The position numbers and the translations under genes are program-made. DNA of 5,959 nt, taken from contig JAIRLW010000081.1 of the NCBI GenBank assembly GCA_031259095.1, positions 1 to 5,959 on the forward strand, given 5' to 3'. Source of the stretch: Planctomycetaceae bacterium. GTDB taxonomy: Bacteria; Planctomycetota; Planctomycetia; Pirellulales; Thermoguttaceae. Position 1 is the stretch's first letter, and each line of letters opens with the position of its first letter. The notes below the pieces were generated by a model. It was not told where the DNA came from. It ran no database searches and saw only the letters and a program-made list of their open reading frames with translations. This document shows positions 5,069-5,959 of this stretch, piece by piece.

Positions 5069-5959
5069 TCAAGTGCGTAATTGGAATTGGGCAACGAGTT
5101 TTTGGAGTTGTGCCGCCATACCGCTCATTTCGTTGGCGGCGCTGGCGGATTCTTCGGCGGCAGCGGTATTCTGTTGAGTTACGGCGTCGATTTGTTGAAG
5201 TCCGATGGTTACCTGCGTTACACCTTGAGCCTGTTCATTACTTGCATCGGCAATTCCGGTAACCAGAGCGGTGGTCTGTCTAATCTGATCGACGATCATG
5301 TTAAGAACTTCGCCTGTACGGTTTGCCACTTCGCCGCCTTTATGAATTTCGTTACCGCTTGTGGAAATCAGGTCGGTTGTTTCTTTGGCGGCTTTTGCGC
5401 TTCGCGCCGCAAGGTTTCGGACTTCTTCCGCGACAACCGCAAATCCTTTACCGTGAACTCCAGCCCGCGCCGCCTCGACCGCAGCATTCAATGCCAAAAG
5501 ATTGGTCTGAAAAGCAATGTCATCAATAACTTTAATCACCCGTTGAATTTCATTTGAATTTTTAGTGATTCGGTTCATAGCGTCGTTCATTTCTTGCATG
5601 GCGTTTTGACCTTCGGCGGCGGCTTGGGTTGCTTTTTGGGCAAGGTTGCAAGCTTCCGAAGCGCTTTGTGCGTTTGTTTTTGTTTGGCTGCTGATTTCAC
5701 TCATGGACGCAGTGATTTCTTCCAGACTTGCTGCTGATTCCTGAGCGCCGCTGGACAATGTTTGAGAAGCGGAGGAAACTTCACCGGCTCCGGTTGCCAC
5801 TTGTCTCACATTTTCATTGATTTTAAGAAGAACATCATTGACTTGGCTGAGCATTTTGGCAAGATTCTGGTTCATCGAATCCTGCGGACTTTTTTCCTTA
5901 ACTTCAATACGCCAATTACCTTCCGCTAACGCATTTGCCATCGTGTTGATGGTTTTGTA
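5069..5959 (-). CDS. Methyl-accepting chemotaxis protein, C-terminal cytoplasmic part (5' end outside the window)
   Basis: The frame is open to the window edge (it begins YKTINT at 5959) and ends at TGA 5069-5071, giving 296 visible residues. The first 40 or so ([13 protein letters not shown] and onward) look like the end of a HAMP domain; the periplasmic sensor and membrane helices are beyond the edge. The rest is the long antiparallel coiled coil of the signalling domain. Its tip, [20 protein letters not shown] (about residues 148-167), binds CheA and CheW, followed by [13 protein letters not shown]. The tip reads GVHGKGF where GEQGRGF or similar is usual, a mild change beside an otherwise standard tip. 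Gln/Glu pairs in the Ala/Ser-rich arms on both sides are candidate methylation sites. The C-terminus (QFQLRT) has no NWETF-type CheR tether. The ATG at 5941 is internal. The ligand is unknown. The large palindrome follows 26 bp downstream. Confidence 0.96.
   Translation of the reverse strand, partial: YKTINTMANALAEGNWRIEVKEKSPQDSMNQNLAKMLSQVNDVLLKINENVRQVATGAGEVSSASQTLSSGAQESAASLEEITASMSEISSQTKTNAQSASEACNLAQKATQAAAEGQNAMQEMNDAMNRITKNSNEIQRVIKVIDDIAFQTNLLALNAAVEAARAGVHGKGFAVVAEEVRNLAARSAKAAKETTDLISTSGNEIHKGGEVANRTGEVLNMIVDQIRQTTALVTGIADASNEQAQGVTQVTIGLQQIDAVTQQNTAAAEESASAANEMSGMAAQLQKLVAQFQLRT

Overview
The window holds five confidently called protein genes, all on the minus strand, plus AT-rich stretches with broken or doubtful genes. 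The best taxonomic clue is the gene at 1046-2470. Its protein closely resembles the DUF1598 family, which I know essentially from Planctomycetes. The PHA-granule-type small protein and the sugar phosphate isomerase/epimerase-like TIM barrel fit that setting. The moderate GC content, with AT-rich islands, suggests a lower-GC planctomycete rather than a classic high-GC marine one. The phylum is an inference from protein family memory, not from a marker gene.

Layout. At 1-250 is a hairpin-rich stretch followed by a very basic 40-residue ORF on the plus strand with a good ribosome binding site. At 251-1009 (minus) is a two-helix membrane protein with a PH-like tail, split by one in-frame TGA inside its first membrane helix. 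At 1046-2470 (minus) is the membrane-anchored DUF1598 protein. At 2681-2987 (minus) is a decayed type II toxin-antitoxin pair: a small antitoxin frameshifted by an exact 8-bp tandem duplication, then a 25-residue stub of a PIN-domain toxin joined by an ATGA overlap. At 3053-3086 is a clear intrinsic terminator that closes the single-domain CheY gene (3102-3461). Upstream of it are a PHA-granule-type small protein (3536-3841) and a TIM-barrel isomerase/epimerase (3873-4724) with a near-consensus promoter at 4785-4813. At 4943-5042, between the isomerase promoter and the chemoreceptor, is a 100-nt imperfect palindrome whose two arms are each five 9-nt units. At 5069-5959 is the cytoplasmic part of a methyl-accepting chemotaxis protein, cut by the window edge.

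How the genes work together. The chemoreceptor and CheY belong to chemotaxis signalling, but no CheA, CheW, CheR or CheB lies here, so any partnership is with genes elsewhere. The isomerase and PHA-type genes are 31 bp apart and probably share the promoter at 4785-4813. CheY, 74 bp further on with its own strong ribosome binding site, may be read from the same transcript up to the terminator at 3053-3086. I see no intact novel multi-gene system. The most unusual objects are the 9-nt-unit palindrome and the toxin-antitoxin remnant, whose inactivating lesion is still readable.
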